Shown here: piece after piece, positions 15,132-25,340 of the stretch
Position numbering within the stretch: position 1 is the stretch's first letter
How the letters are laid out: each line of letters begins with the position of its first letter
NCBI GenBank assembly: GCA_020831885.1
Contig: JAFIFU010000036.1
Span: 1 to 36,473, forward strand
Reading direction: 5' to 3'
Origin: Ectothiorhodospiraceae bacterium
Lineage (GTDB): Bacteria; Pseudomonadota; Gammaproteobacteria; Nitrococcales; Aquisalimonadaceae
DNA length: 36,473 bases
Notes under the pieces: model-generated
Seen by the model: the letters and a program-made list of their open reading frames with translations, nothing else
Told to the model about the DNA's origin: nothing
Database searches by the model: none
Position numbers and translations under genes: made by a program

Positions 15132-16154
15132 ATGGGCAAGCAGACAAAGCTGCAGTTGGGCCTGCTGACCGGGGATCCCTCCCTGCCGTTCGAATATGGT
15201 CCAGCGGGTGTATCCGGTGAGACGGAGCGGAAGGCCTTGGAGCAGGCGCTGACGGCCGTGCGCAGCCTGGATCGCTATACAGTGACGCTTTTCAGTGATC
15301 ACGAGCAGTTGCTGGATGCGTTGCGGGCCCGGCCACCCGAGTTGATGCTGAACCTGTGTGATGCGGGCTATCGTAATCGGCTGGCGCTGGAACCCAACGT
15401 TCCGGCCTTGTTGGAGCTGCTGGGGATTCCGCATACCGGGGCCGGTCCCGTGTGTATGAGTCTCTGCAGCGACAAGGCCATGGTCAGGCTCCTGGCGGCC
15501 ACGCACGGAATCCCCGTCCCCAGTGAGACCTTCGTTGACCTCACTGCGGATCCCCTGGTGCTCCCGGCGCTGTACCCCGCGCTGATAAAGCCCAACGCCG
15601 GCTGTGGCAGCATCGGCGTGTCGGCGGGCTGTGTTGTTAACACCCCCGCGGAAGCCGATGTCTGGCTGCGCCATCTGGCGGACGTGCTGGAGCGGCCCCA
15701 GGCGCTGATCCAGGATTTTCTCACCGGGTCCGAGTACACCCTGGGCTTGGTGGGCAACCCCGATAGCGGCATGACCATACTGCCAGCGCTGGAAATCGAC
15801 TACAGCCGCCTGGATCCGGCGCTGCCGCCCATTCTGACCTACGAGTCGAAAGTGGATCCCGATTCCGCTTACTGGCAGGCGCTGCGTTTTCGCAAGGCGG
15901 AGCTGCACGTGGATACAGAGGCGCGGATGATCGAGCATGCGCTGTTTCTTTTCGAGCGGCTCGGTCTCCGTGACTATGCGCGGATCGACTTCCGCGCCGG
16001 CCCGGACGGCGTGCCCCGGTTGCTTGACGTGAACTTCAACCCCACATGGCATTGGGACGGGAAGCTTGCGGTCATGGCCGGTTGGGCCGGTCACACCTAT
16101 CCGGAGTTGATCGGCATGATCCTTGAGGCGGCCAGGCAACGGTATGCGATGTAA
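15132..16154 (+). CDS. ATP-grasp ligase related to D-alanine-D-alanine ligase
   Basis: This 340-residue ATP-grasp enzyme is predicted to form an amide or peptide bond through an acyl-phosphate. ATP-binding lysines are likely Lys115 (SDKAMVR) and Lys153 (LIKPNAGCGSIGV). IQDFLTGSEYTLG (193-205) matches the Ddl-type GxEYT segment, and metal ligands are likely Asp286, Asp299 and Asn301/Asn303 (RIDFRAG, LLDVNFNP). The usual Ddl ending ENTxPG is replaced by DVNFNPTWHWDGK, and the gene is far from cell-wall genes, so a housekeeping Ddl role is unlikely. It is joined to the CocE gene upstream and converges with a second CocE gene 13 bp away. Confidence 0.88.
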   Translation: MGKQTKLQLGLLTGDPSLPFEYGPAGVSGETERKALEQALTAVRSLDRYTVTLFSDHEQLLDALRARPPELMLNLCDAGYRNRLALEPNVPALLELLGIPHTGAGPVCMSLCSDKAMVRLLAATHGIPVPSETFVDLTADPLVLPALYPALIKPNAGCGSIGVSAGCVVNTPAEADVWLRHLADVLERPQALIQDFLTGSEYTLGLVGNPDSGMTILPALEIDYSRLDPALPPILTYESKVDPDSAYWQALRFRKAELHVDTEARMIEHALFLFERLGLRDYARIDFRAGPDGVPRLLDVNFNPTWHWDGKLAVMAGWAGHTYPELIGMILEAARQRYAM

Positions 16155-16167
16155 CCGGCACGCCCGG

Positions 16168-18201
16168 CTACAGCAGGTCACGTGCGATCACCTCGTCCCA
16201 TTCGCGTTCGTAAACCAGTGCACGTCCCTCGAAGGCCTGCAGGCTTGCCTGCAGGCGGAAGGTGTCCCGGCGGGATGACAGTGCGGTTCGACATTCGATG
16301 CGCACCGACCAGTTGTCCCGGCGGAGGATGGTCTTCTGTTCGATGTTTGCCCGCGCTGACAGCGGGTCGGTTTCGTTGATGCGGAATTCCTTCCGCATGG
16401 TGTAGCCCACCGTAAGCCCGATGTCCTCGATGCGCGCGAGCGCTGCGCCGCCGAAATCCCCGCCATCGCTGTACGTCGTGTATACCGTTTCCTCGGTGGT
16501 CAGGTCCAGCTCCACCATGCGCTGTGGTGTCACGATTTCCAGGGCTGTGTGCTCGGGCTCCGGGCCTTTTTCGGGAGCCTGGAAAGCCGGCAGGGTGTTG
16601 TCCTCGGGCCGGGATGGGCGCACGGGAAGTTCCAACGTGCTGGTGCCGGTATACAGGGTCAGTTCCACCGGTTCCGGGGCGGGCCAGATCATGGGCCAGT
16701 AGGCAGTGGAAACGGCGAGCCGCAGGGTGTGTCCGGCGGCAAAGCAGTAGGCGATGTCGTTCAACTGCAGGTGGACCCGGTAGTGCTGGCCCGGTATCAG
16801 CGGTTCCGGTCGTTCATGTCCGTTGCGATGCGTGAGATTCAGCGTGCCGTAGCTGACTCGGGCGGAGGAACCGTCTGGTGCAACGTCATTCAGGCGAACG
16901 GCGATGAGGGCTACCGGCTGGTCCACCGCCAGCTCCAGGGTGACGACCGGTGCACCGAGAATCTCCAGAGGTTCCGGTAGCGGGTCGGAGTCGAAGACCA
17001 GGGACTTGCCATCGTCCGCACGTTGATCCAGCGGGGAGTCGCCTTCTGTACCGAAACCGTAGAAGTCACCACCGCGCAGCCCGGTGGTCTGCGGCGAACG
17101 AACCCTGACCGCATCCTCGGGATCGGGCCGTTCGCCCAGCGACATCACGTTCAAGTACCGGCGTTGTGGCGTGTTTCGGGGTGGAGGCCATCGGTCCTCT
17201 GCGATCCAGCGGCCGGGGCGGAGGTCGAGATAGGGCGCCGGCGCGACCCAGGATTCCATCCAGACCCGGATACGGGGTTCTTCCATGATCCCCGTATCCT
17301 CCCCTTTGAGCCAGTGATCCCACCAGCGGACCGCCTCCTGAAAGAATCCGATCCGGGGTCCGGGCACAGCGGCATGGGGAAAGGCATGCGGCCAGGGGCC
17401 GATCAGGGCCTTTCCCGGTGCTTTCAGGCCCTGCATCAGCCGGGGAATGGCGTTCACATAGCCGTCCGCCCAACCGCCCACCGCGTAGACGGCACACTCG
17501 ATGGCACCGTAGTCCTCGCAGACGGATCCATGCTTCCAGTAACTGTCCCGGTGGGGGTGGCGCATCCACACGGCGGGAAACAGCCGGTTGCTCTGCAGGC
17601 GCTCCATCCATTGTTCCCGCCAGATGTCCCCGACGATTTCCGGGTCGGGGGGGCAGGCAGTCAGGGCGAAGAAGGCGGAACCCCAAACCAGGTTTTCATT
17701 CAGCAGGCAGCCGCCCTTGAAGTGGGCGTCGTCGGCGTAGCGGTCGTCGGTGGAACACATGGTGATGATGGCCTTCAGTGCAGGGGGGCGACGGGCGGCA
17801 ACCTGCAGCGCGTTGAACCCCCCCCAGGAGAGGCCGATCATCCCCAGCTTGCCGTTGCACCATGGCTGGCGGGTGATCCAGTCGATGGCGTCGATGGCAT
17901 CGTCCTGTTCCTGTTGCAGGTATTCGTCGCGCAGTATGCCTTCGGAATCACCGGTGCCGCGGACGTCCAGGCGGATGCCGGCATATCCGTGCCCGGCGAA
18001 GTAGTGGTGCAATGGCTCGTCCCGCAGACGGGTGAAATCGCGCTTCCGATAGGGCATGTACTCCAGGATCGCCGGTACCGGTGCCTCTTCGGCGTCTTCA
18101 GGCAGCCAGATTCTGGCGGCCAGACGAACGCCGTCACGCATGGGTATCCAGATGTTCTCGATGACCTCCACCCCGGCGGGAAAGCGGTTGATGACCTTCA
18201 T
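16168..18201 (-). CDS. CocE/NonD-family serine hydrolase (copy 2)
   Basis: The protein has 677 residues, with the same two-domain build as the gene at 13082: an alpha/beta-hydrolase core with Ser125 (GLSWGG), Asp246 (GWADGY) and His272 (GPWPH), then the C-terminal beta-sandwich. YMPYRKRDFTRLRDE and HGYAGIRLDVRGTGDSEG are shared nearly word for word with copy 1, so the two arose by duplication, although they now sit on opposite strands. The start overlaps the stop of the M20 peptidase gene in an ATGA, which indicates translational coupling. It probably cleaves a related but not identical ester or amide. Confidence 0.92.
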   Translation of the reverse strand: MKVINRFPAGVEVIENIWIPMRDGVRLAARIWLPEDAEEAPVPAILEYMPYRKRDFTRLRDEPLHHYFAGHGYAGIRLDVRGTGDSEGILRDEYLQQEQDDAIDAIDWITRQPWCNGKLGMIGLSWGGFNALQVAARRPPALKAIITMCSTDDRYADDAHFKGGCLLNENLVWGSAFFALTACPPDPEIVGDIWREQWMERLQSNRLFPAVWMRHPHRDSYWKHGSVCEDYGAIECAVYAVGGWADGYVNAIPRLMQGLKAPGKALIGPWPHAFPHAAVPGPRIGFFQEAVRWWDHWLKGEDTGIMEEPRIRVWMESWVAPAPYLDLRPGRWIAEDRWPPPRNTPQRRYLNVMSLGERPDPEDAVRVRSPQTTGLRGGDFYGFGTEGDSPLDQRADDGKSLVFDSDPLPEPLEILGAPVVTLELAVDQPVALIAVRLNDVAPDGSSARVSYGTLNLTHRNGHERPEPLIPGQHYRVHLQLNDIAYCFAAGHTLRLAVSTAYWPMIWPAPEPVELTLYTGTSTLELPVRPSRPEDNTLPAFQAPEKGPEPEHTALEIVTPQRMVELDLTTEETVYTTYSDGGDFGGAALARIEDIGLTVGYTMRKEFRINETDPLSARANIEQKTILRRDNWSVRIECRTALSSRRDTFRLQASLQAFEGRALVYEREWDEVIARDLL

Positions 18202-19538
18202 GGTCCGCCTCCGCTGTGATGTCCGGGATTAGAGCGATCGCCCCGATCGCTTGCCTCGGGGAGTTTCAGGGATTGCGGGTCGGCTTCCAGAAGACGTTCG
18301 GTGGCTCGAACCAGGGTGCGCGCCACCTTGTAGGTGGCCTCCAGCGATACCGATTCGTTGGGTCCGTGGGCCAGTTCGATCTCGCCGGGCCCATAGATCA
18401 CCGTGGGGATCCCGGCGAGCCGCACCCACCCGGACATGTCGCAGCCGTAGGGGGCGGCGGCAATGTTGGGTGCATGGCGGAACTCCTCCTCGGCGGATTC
18501 CGCCATAGCCTGGACCAGAGGGTGGTCCCGGGGAATGCCTGCGGAGCCGAACCCGGATGCCAGGCGGGTGATATGCGGCGGATTGCCCGAGAGCCAAGGA
18601 TCGTCGCGAATGTGTTCCATGATGGCGTTTCGGAAGCGTGCTTCCGCCTGCTCGATGGTTTCGTCCAGCGCCACGCCCACCCGGACCAGCGCTTCCAGGG
18701 AGTCCATGACGCTGGACGACCAGTTGCCCCCACGGAGGATGCCCACGTTGGTGGCATAGGGGAGGGGGTGCACCTTCATCAGCGGGTGGGTTTCCCGTTC
18801 GTTGATGGCGCGTTCATCCTTCCGCATGGCTTCGTAGATGGTCAGGAAGTGATCCAGGGCGCTTTCTCCCAGCGTGCGCCGACTGGCGTGGGCGGCCTTT
18901 CCGCGGACTTCCACGCGCAGCGACATGGCGCCGGCATGCGCGATCACCAGTTCCGGGTTTCCGCCGGCGGACAGGGTTGGCTCCGGAATGATGGCCGCAT
19001 CCGCCTGCCAGCCGCCACGAATCGCTGCCAGGGTGCCTAGTCCGCTGTCCTCCTCGGCGGGAACGGCGGCGAAGATGATGCGGCCGGGAAAGTTCCTCCC
19101 GCTCTCGGCAAAGGCCTCGAAGGCCGCCATGGCAGCCACCAGACCGCTCTTCATGTCGCTGGCCCCGCATCCATAGACGCGGTCCTGGCGTACCACGCCG
19201 GAAAACGGTTCCTCGGCCCACAGGGAATAATCGCCGGGTGGGACCGCGTCCACATGGCCGGTGAGCAGGACGGTCGCTCCGGGCTGTTCGCCCCGGAGTA
19301 CGCCGACGACCACCGGCGCCCACGCACGCTCGACCTCATGCCCGGGGTAACGCGGGTCCCGCTGGAGGGCGGCAATACCGTCGTTCCAGTAATCGATCTC
19401 CACATCCAGTCGCTGCAGCCAGTTGGCGATCTGGCTGATGGCCGCGTCTTCCTGCCCGGTTATCGAGGGGATCCGGATCAGGGACACCAGCCGTTCCTGG
19501 ATATGGTCGTAGTCGACGTGCGAGGTCCGTTTTGCCAT
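18198..19538 (-). CDS. M20-family metallo-amidohydrolase (ArgE/DapE type)
   Basis: This is a 446-residue zinc-dependent deacylase/peptidase. Metal and catalytic residues are visible: His95 and Asp97 (TGHVDAVPPGD), Asp128 (GCGASDMKSG), Glu162/Glu163 (VPAEED) and Glu186. The dimerisation insert is present. The ATG at 19538 has AGGGAGAG just upstream; the frame extends to 19922 but without ribosome sites or family similarity. It overlaps the CocE copy 2 start by four bases, so the pair is one operon. It likely removes an acyl or aminoacyl group from an amino-acid derivative. Arginine or lysine biosynthesis is unlikely given the neighbours. Confidence 0.92.
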   Translation of the reverse strand: MAKRTSHVDYDHIQERLVSLIRIPSITGQEDAAISQIANWLQRLDVEIDYWNDGIAALQRDPRYPGHEVERAWAPVVVGVLRGEQPGATVLLTGHVDAVPPGDYSLWAEEPFSGVVRQDRVYGCGASDMKSGLVAAMAAFEAFAESGRNFPGRIIFAAVPAEEDSGLGTLAAIRGGWQADAAIIPEPTLSAGGNPELVIAHAGAMSLRVEVRGKAAHASRRTLGESALDHFLTIYEAMRKDERAINERETHPLMKVHPLPYATNVGILRGGNWSSSVMDSLEALVRVGVALDETIEQAEARFRNAIMEHIRDDPWLSGNPPHITRLASGFGSAGIPRDHPLVQAMAESAEEEFRHAPNIAAAPYGCDMSGWVRLAGIPTVIYGPGEIELAHGPNESVSLEATYKVARTLVRATERLLEADPQSLKLPEASDRGDRSNPGHHSGGGP

Positions 19539-19710
19539 GGTGCTCTCCCTGGGTTCGGAGCGGTGGATCATTCCGTCCGCAGGAACGGAGTTCGCAGCTT
19601 GCGAACGGCGCCTCGAGATTGTTGAAGCCCCTTTTCCGTCACTGCCGGTGATGGCTGAAACTATAGAGCGTGCCGCGAGCATTGACAGAACCGGGTGATA
19701 TGCTGGCGGA

Positions 19711-20307
19711 ATGAACCGGACAACCGATTTGGCGCAGGGCCATCGGCCAGCGGACGTGGCGCCGGCCGGCGATTTTCCTCCGCAACCGCGGCTGGCACGG
19801 GGGTCAATCGCGTTGCGCCCCAGTACGCCCGATGATTGCGACTTCGTCCTTGGTGCGGAGAGACACCCGGACAACGTCCGCTTCGTGGAGCAGTGGACCC
19901 GGGGCCGGCATCTGCGCTGCATGGAGCGCGCGGATTGCCTGCACTGGATTGTCGAGCACGGAGGGCAACCGATAGGTTACGCGATCCTGCAGGATGCCGA
20001 TGATCCGGGGCGCAGTCTGTTGCTGCGGCGCATCGTGATCGCCAGCAAAGGGCGCGGTCACGGACGCGCCGCGCTGATTCTGCTTGCACGCTACTGCTTC
20101 GACGTGCTGCGTTTTCATCGGCTGTGGCTGTATGTAGCGGTGAATAACCGCCGGGCGCGGGCGCTGTACCGTAAGCTGGGTTTCGTGGAAGAGGGCATTG
20201 CCCGGGAATGCGCGAGAGAAGGCGATCGCTATGTCTCCATGGCCATGATGTCCATGCTGGAGGCGGAGTATCGCCTAAAGCCAGAGCACCATGGGAATCG
20301 ATCCTAG
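19711..20307 (+). CDS. GNAT-family N-acetyltransferase with repeat-derived C-terminus
   Basis: This protein has 198 residues with the GNAT fold of the RimJ/RimL type. IALRPSTPDDCDFVLGAERHPDNVRFVEQW starts the domain, ILLLRRIVIASKGRGHGRAALILLARYCFD-like residues form the acetyl-CoA loop, and VNNRRARALYRKLGFVEEG is the typical C-terminal part. About 30 poorly conserved residues precede the domain, so the start is uncertain. The last nine codons (KPEHHGNRS) are encoded by a terminus of repeat B. It is divergent from the M20-CocE operon and its stop overlaps that of the convergent ATP-grasp gene in CTAG. The acceptor is unknown. Confidence 0.87.
   Translation: MNRTTDLAQGHRPADVAPAGDFPPQPRLARGSIALRPSTPDDCDFVLGAERHPDNVRFVEQWTRGRHLRCMERADCLHWIVEHGGQPIGYAILQDADDPGRSLLLRRIVIASKGRGHGRAALILLARYCFDVLRFHRLWLYVAVNNRRARALYRKLGFVEEGIARECAREGDRYVSMAMMSMLEAEYRLKPEHHGNRS
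20277..20303. repeat. Fold-back repeat B end inside the GNAT reading frame
   Basis: AAAGCCAGAGCACCATGGGA followed by ATCGATC matches the right end of element B with one change over 27 bases. It is in frame with the GNAT gene and encodes its C-terminal tail. The element's outermost bases have been lost. Confidence 0.75.
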
Positions 20308-21602
20308 TGAAAGTTCGTCGGCACCACTTCGGCGAAACGGAAATCAAGTGCCGCCATCATCCTGTAGAACTTCTCGTGCAGCGCTTTCTCATCGTTGGCA
20401 CCCATAAACAGATCCGCGATCTCGAAACTGTAGCTGTCCTGGTTGCGCAACTCCGACAGGCGCATGCCTTCCGTGACATGCACGTGGACGGTCAGGTCCG
20501 GATGGAGCCGTTGCAACGCCTCGATCTGGTCCCGGGAAGGGACGCGGGTGACCACCGTGTCACTGAAGACCCGGGGCATGAATTTGCCGGCCATGGGGTA
20601 GTGTCCCTCCGGGCGCGGAAAATCCGGCCGCCGACCAAGGGCGATGTCGAGCGCCACCTCGTGGTGGGAGGCTCCGGTGGCGATCCGGAACAGCGGGCAG
20701 TGCGATTTGGAGATACGTGGATTGATTTCCAGTAGCCAGATCTTGTCGGTGGCCTCGTTCCAGAAAAACTCCATGTTGAAGGGGCTGTTGTCCAGTCCGA
20801 TATGAGCCAACAGCCGTTCTGCGTCGACAATCATGCGGTTCTGAACCCCGGCGGGCAGTTGCGAGGGGTACTGGTAACTGAAGAAACTGACCTGGTTGGC
20901 CGCCCGCAGCGAGTCGACCACGGCATACACAACGACCTCCTGGTCGTAGACGTAGCCTTCCAATGTGCAAAGCCGACCGCTGATCAAGCCCTCACCGATG
21001 CAGGTGGAGCCGCTTCCGTGATCCGGCAATGCGCTGCGGTTGTCGGAATACCCGAGGAGGTGATCGAAGGGGTGGGCGAAGACGTGAATATTGTCGTGCA
21101 TCGCAGCCATGGCCTGCAGGAACTGCTGTTCGTCGTCGATACGAAATCCCAGGTAGGATGAGAAGGCCACGCTGGGCTTGAGCCAGAAAGGGTACTCCAG
21201 TTCCAGATCCGCCACCGGATCGTCAGTATGCGCATTGAAGCCTTGAAAGGCAGGGGTGCACTCCGGCACCGCTTGTTGTCCCGCGAGACGGTTCCAGTAC
21301 TTGTGATCGCAGTACAGGACGCTCTCCAGGGAGGGCGCCGGCATTCCCCTTTCCCGTCGGAGGATGGGCAGCATGCAGGTGGTGGGAAAGTCCCAGTGGC
21401 CGATGATCGCATCCACTCTCGGAGCGGCGTCCAGCGTGGCGCGGGCCTGGGCCAGGATCTGCGGCATGTCATAGGAAGGCGGATTGACGATGGTGTCGTA
21501 GGGAACGAGGCCATGAAACTCATAGGCCGCGGCGTTGCGCACACTGCGCAGTTCCCGGAGATTGAGATCGTCCAGGCCGATCACGAAAACTTGGGTGGTC
21601 AT
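20304..21602 (-). CDS. ATP-grasp domain protein, ligase of unknown substrate
   Basis: This 432-residue protein belongs to the carbamoyl-phosphate-synthase-like ATP-grasp group. Likely ATP contacts are Lys101 (YCDHKYWN) and Lys142 (PFWLKPSVAFSS). Mg-binding residues are Glu278, Glu292 and Asn294 (NMEFFWNE and LLEINPRISKSH). A further C-terminal region of about 110 residues follows. GACAGGAG precedes the ATG at 21602. It is unlike the Ddl-type ATP-grasp protein at 15132, so the cluster holds two ligases of different type. Members of this group join a carboxylate to an amine or thiol; which ones cannot be told here. Confidence 0.87.
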   Translation of the reverse strand: MTTQVFVIGLDDLNLRELRSVRNAAAYEFHGLVPYDTIVNPPSYDMPQILAQARATLDAAPRVDAIIGHWDFPTTCMLPILRRERGMPAPSLESVLYCDHKYWNRLAGQQAVPECTPAFQGFNAHTDDPVADLELEYPFWLKPSVAFSSYLGFRIDDEQQFLQAMAAMHDNIHVFAHPFDHLLGYSDNRSALPDHGSGSTCIGEGLISGRLCTLEGYVYDQEVVVYAVVDSLRAANQVSFFSYQYPSQLPAGVQNRMIVDAERLLAHIGLDNSPFNMEFFWNEATDKIWLLEINPRISKSHCPLFRIATGASHHEVALDIALGRRPDFPRPEGHYPMAGKFMPRVFSDTVVTRVPSRDQIEALQRLHPDLTVHVHVTEGMRLSELRNQDSYSFEIADLFMGANDEKALHEKFYRMMAALDFRFAEVVPTNFH

Positions 21603-21840
21603 ACCCCGCTCCTGTCACATGGCCAGTCGTCTCCATCCAGTATGGAATGGGGGGCCTGACTCTGCCCGACGTCAGCCTGCAGTCGTTGAAGTGGTGTGCT
21701 CCTAATCCAACCGGCGCGGTCGTCGCATGAGGCAACGCGCGGGACAGCCGTGGATCGTTCAATGACGCCGGTTGCCTAATCTGTTGAAATGTCCGCGCTG
21801 ATCCCAGCCGCCTTTTGCAGACGACCAAAGGAGACATCAC

Positions 21841-22254
21841 GTGATTTCAACAAGTGTGCCGGTGGACGAGTTCACGACCCCGGATCCCATCACCGCCAAC
21901 GAAGGCATGGCGATCGAGGAACTGCGGGATCTGATGGATAGGCACGGTATCCGCCACATTCCCATTCTTCGCGGCGATACGGTCGTCGGGGTGATCAGCG
22001 ACCGGGATGTACGCATCGTCTCCGGCTTGCCCGAGGCGCAGAAATCCCAGGTGCGGGCCGGTGACATCATGGCGGCGGACCCGTTGACTGTGGATGCCGC
22101 CACGCCTCTGGACGAAGTGGCCTACGCCATGTCCGAGAAGAAGGTCGGCAGTGTGATCGTCATGGATGAGGACAGCCGTTTTCTCGGCATTTTCACGGCG
22201 ATTGATGCCCTGAACGCGCTGATCGAGATTATTCGAGGTGAGCAGGACGCCTGA
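21841..22254 (+). CDS. CBS-domain protein
   Basis: This 137-residue protein consists of a tandem CBS pair (Bateman module). The first repeat runs from about residue 8 to 65 (VDEFTTPDPITANEGMAIEELRDLMDRHGIRHIPIL, then VVGVISDRDVR) and the second from about 74 to 132 (DIMAADPLTVDAATPLDEVAYAMSEKKVGSVIVMDED, then FLGIFTAIDAL). Such stand-alone modules bind adenine nucleotides and tune other proteins. It starts with GTG, with AAAGGAGA upstream. It is convergent with isocitrate dehydrogenase. The partner is unknown. Confidence 0.9.
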   Translation: MISTSVPVDEFTTPDPITANEGMAIEELRDLMDRHGIRHIPILRGDTVVGVISDRDVRIVSGLPEAQKSQVRAGDIMAADPLTVDAATPLDEVAYAMSEKKVGSVIVMDEDSRFLGIFTAIDALNALIEIIRGEQDA

Positions 22255-22349
22255 CAAGCCCCTTACAGCTATCCCGCCGGACTGAAGCAGGGGTGTTCCC
22301 CGTTCTGGCGGGTGACCGTGCGCCCATGGATCGAACAGGAGCCGCGGTC

Positions 22350-22380
22350 GGCGACAGACATCACCGTGATGTCTGTCGCC
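22350..22380. terminator. Bidirectional terminator-like hairpin
   Basis: GGCGACAGACATCA (22350-22363) and its exact complement (22367-22380) form a 14-bp stem with a 3-base loop between the convergent CBS-domain and isocitrate dehydrogenase genes. No T-run follows on either strand. Confidence 0.6.
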
Positions 22381-22402
22381 CCCACGTGTCGATGCGGCTG
22401 GT

Positions 22403-24634
<2,232 letters not shown>

Positions 24635-24768
24635 GGGCTCCCCTTATCCTGTTTTTGGCAGATGACCCCGCACGCCAGCGATTACCTGGCGCGCACCAAT
24701 TCACCGTAGAAACATAACCCGACTTTTGATCGGGTAGCGGCGGTGGAGCCATCTGCGTGGCTGCCTTT

Positions 24769-24815
24769 AAGGAAGCGCTGATGTGGCGTCACTGGCGTTG
24801 CATCAGCGCTTCCTT
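24769..24815. repeat. Bare fold-back repeat hairpin
   Basis: AAGGAAGCGCTGATG (24769-24783) and its perfect complement (24801-24815) enclose a 17-base loop that contains TGGCGT twice. The arms are the ends of the repeat family with no internal module, a minimal version of the element. It sits upstream of isocitrate dehydrogenase. Confidence 0.75.
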
Positions 24816-25059
24816 GAACCCCTTTAGGGTACTCATTCGGTCCATGCTTGGGCAAACCGCAATCTTCTGAAACCCGTTCTGGTGATACCGTCTCGAGTCT
24901 ATCTATGGGGCCCTGTGCCACTCCGTGAGCACCCCGGTGCGACCACTCGTCGCAAACAGCCACGGCGCGGTGTCTGGACGTCGCGTCATGGACAAAAACC
25001 TGAAAGGCTATAGTGGAAGTACTGTGCCGGCCCGGGCCTGGCGCGTAACAGGTGGTTAA

Positions 25060-25329
25060 AGGAAGCACTGAAGTATTCACGCCGTCGCGTTACGGTCAGC
25101 TATTTCGCGATGCTAGGCGTGATGCGCAGCGCCGTGGTCATTCCACGGCCAAGCGCCACAACAACGCAGCGCGAAATAGCTGACCGTAACCCCTTGGGGC
25201 TCAGCCGGTTTTCGCCCGTGGCGGTGTCGCAAGCCACCACAGGTAGAACCACTACCTGCGGCACCTTGCTCCTGGCCACGAACGAAAACCGGACACGAGC
25301 GCGACAGCGTGAATACTTCAGTGCTTCCT
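25060..25329. repeat. Fold-back repeat, form A, complete copy (A2)
   Basis: This 270-bp element has 30-bp terminal inverted repeats differing at one base (AGGAAGCACTGAAGTATTCA...). It contains two perfect or near-perfect internal arms. Arm 1 is TTACGGTCAGCTATTTCGCG (25090-25109) with its exact complement (25170-25189). Arm 2 is CCGGTTTTCGCCCGTGGC (25205-25222) with its partner (25275-25292), tipped by CAGGTAG/CTACCTG (25240-25258). The flanks show TAA on both sides, a possible 3-bp target duplication. It is the reverse-orientation sister of the element at 12561-12886. Drawn as one strand it would fold into a cross with two arms. Confidence 0.88.
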
Positions 25330-25340
25330 TAAAGGTTAGT

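Larger units (their letters stand above)
24635..25340. other. Gene-free gap of about 700 bp between divergent genes, rich in repeats
   Basis: This gap lies upstream of both isocitrate dehydrogenase and the transporter operon, so promoters for both are expected. It contains a bare repeat hairpin (24769-24815), about 240 bp of unremarkable sequence, and the form A element A2 (25060-25329), which ends 11 bp before the transporter start. A minus-strand frame at 24682-25080 runs into the element and has no protein-like features. Confidence 0.55.

Noticed and set aside
15132-16154. Housekeeping D-alanine-D-alanine ligase (ddl)
   Set aside because: The metal-binding ending differs from the Ddl ENTxPG motif and no cell-wall or division genes are nearby, so I kept the broader ATP-grasp call.
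19539-19922. Longer start for the M20 peptidase
   Set aside because: The upstream residues show no homology to the family, while the ATG at 19538 has AGGGAGAG at the right distance.
24769-24815. Simple rho-independent terminator
   Set aside because: The arms are the ends of the fold-back repeat family, there is no T-run, and it lies upstream of divergent genes rather than after a gene.
25110-25340. In-frame N-terminal extension of the transporter through repeat A2
   Set aside because: The added residues are translated repeat sequence and the family start (FNIRREEVLPVLL) follows the ATG at 25341, which has a ribosome site.
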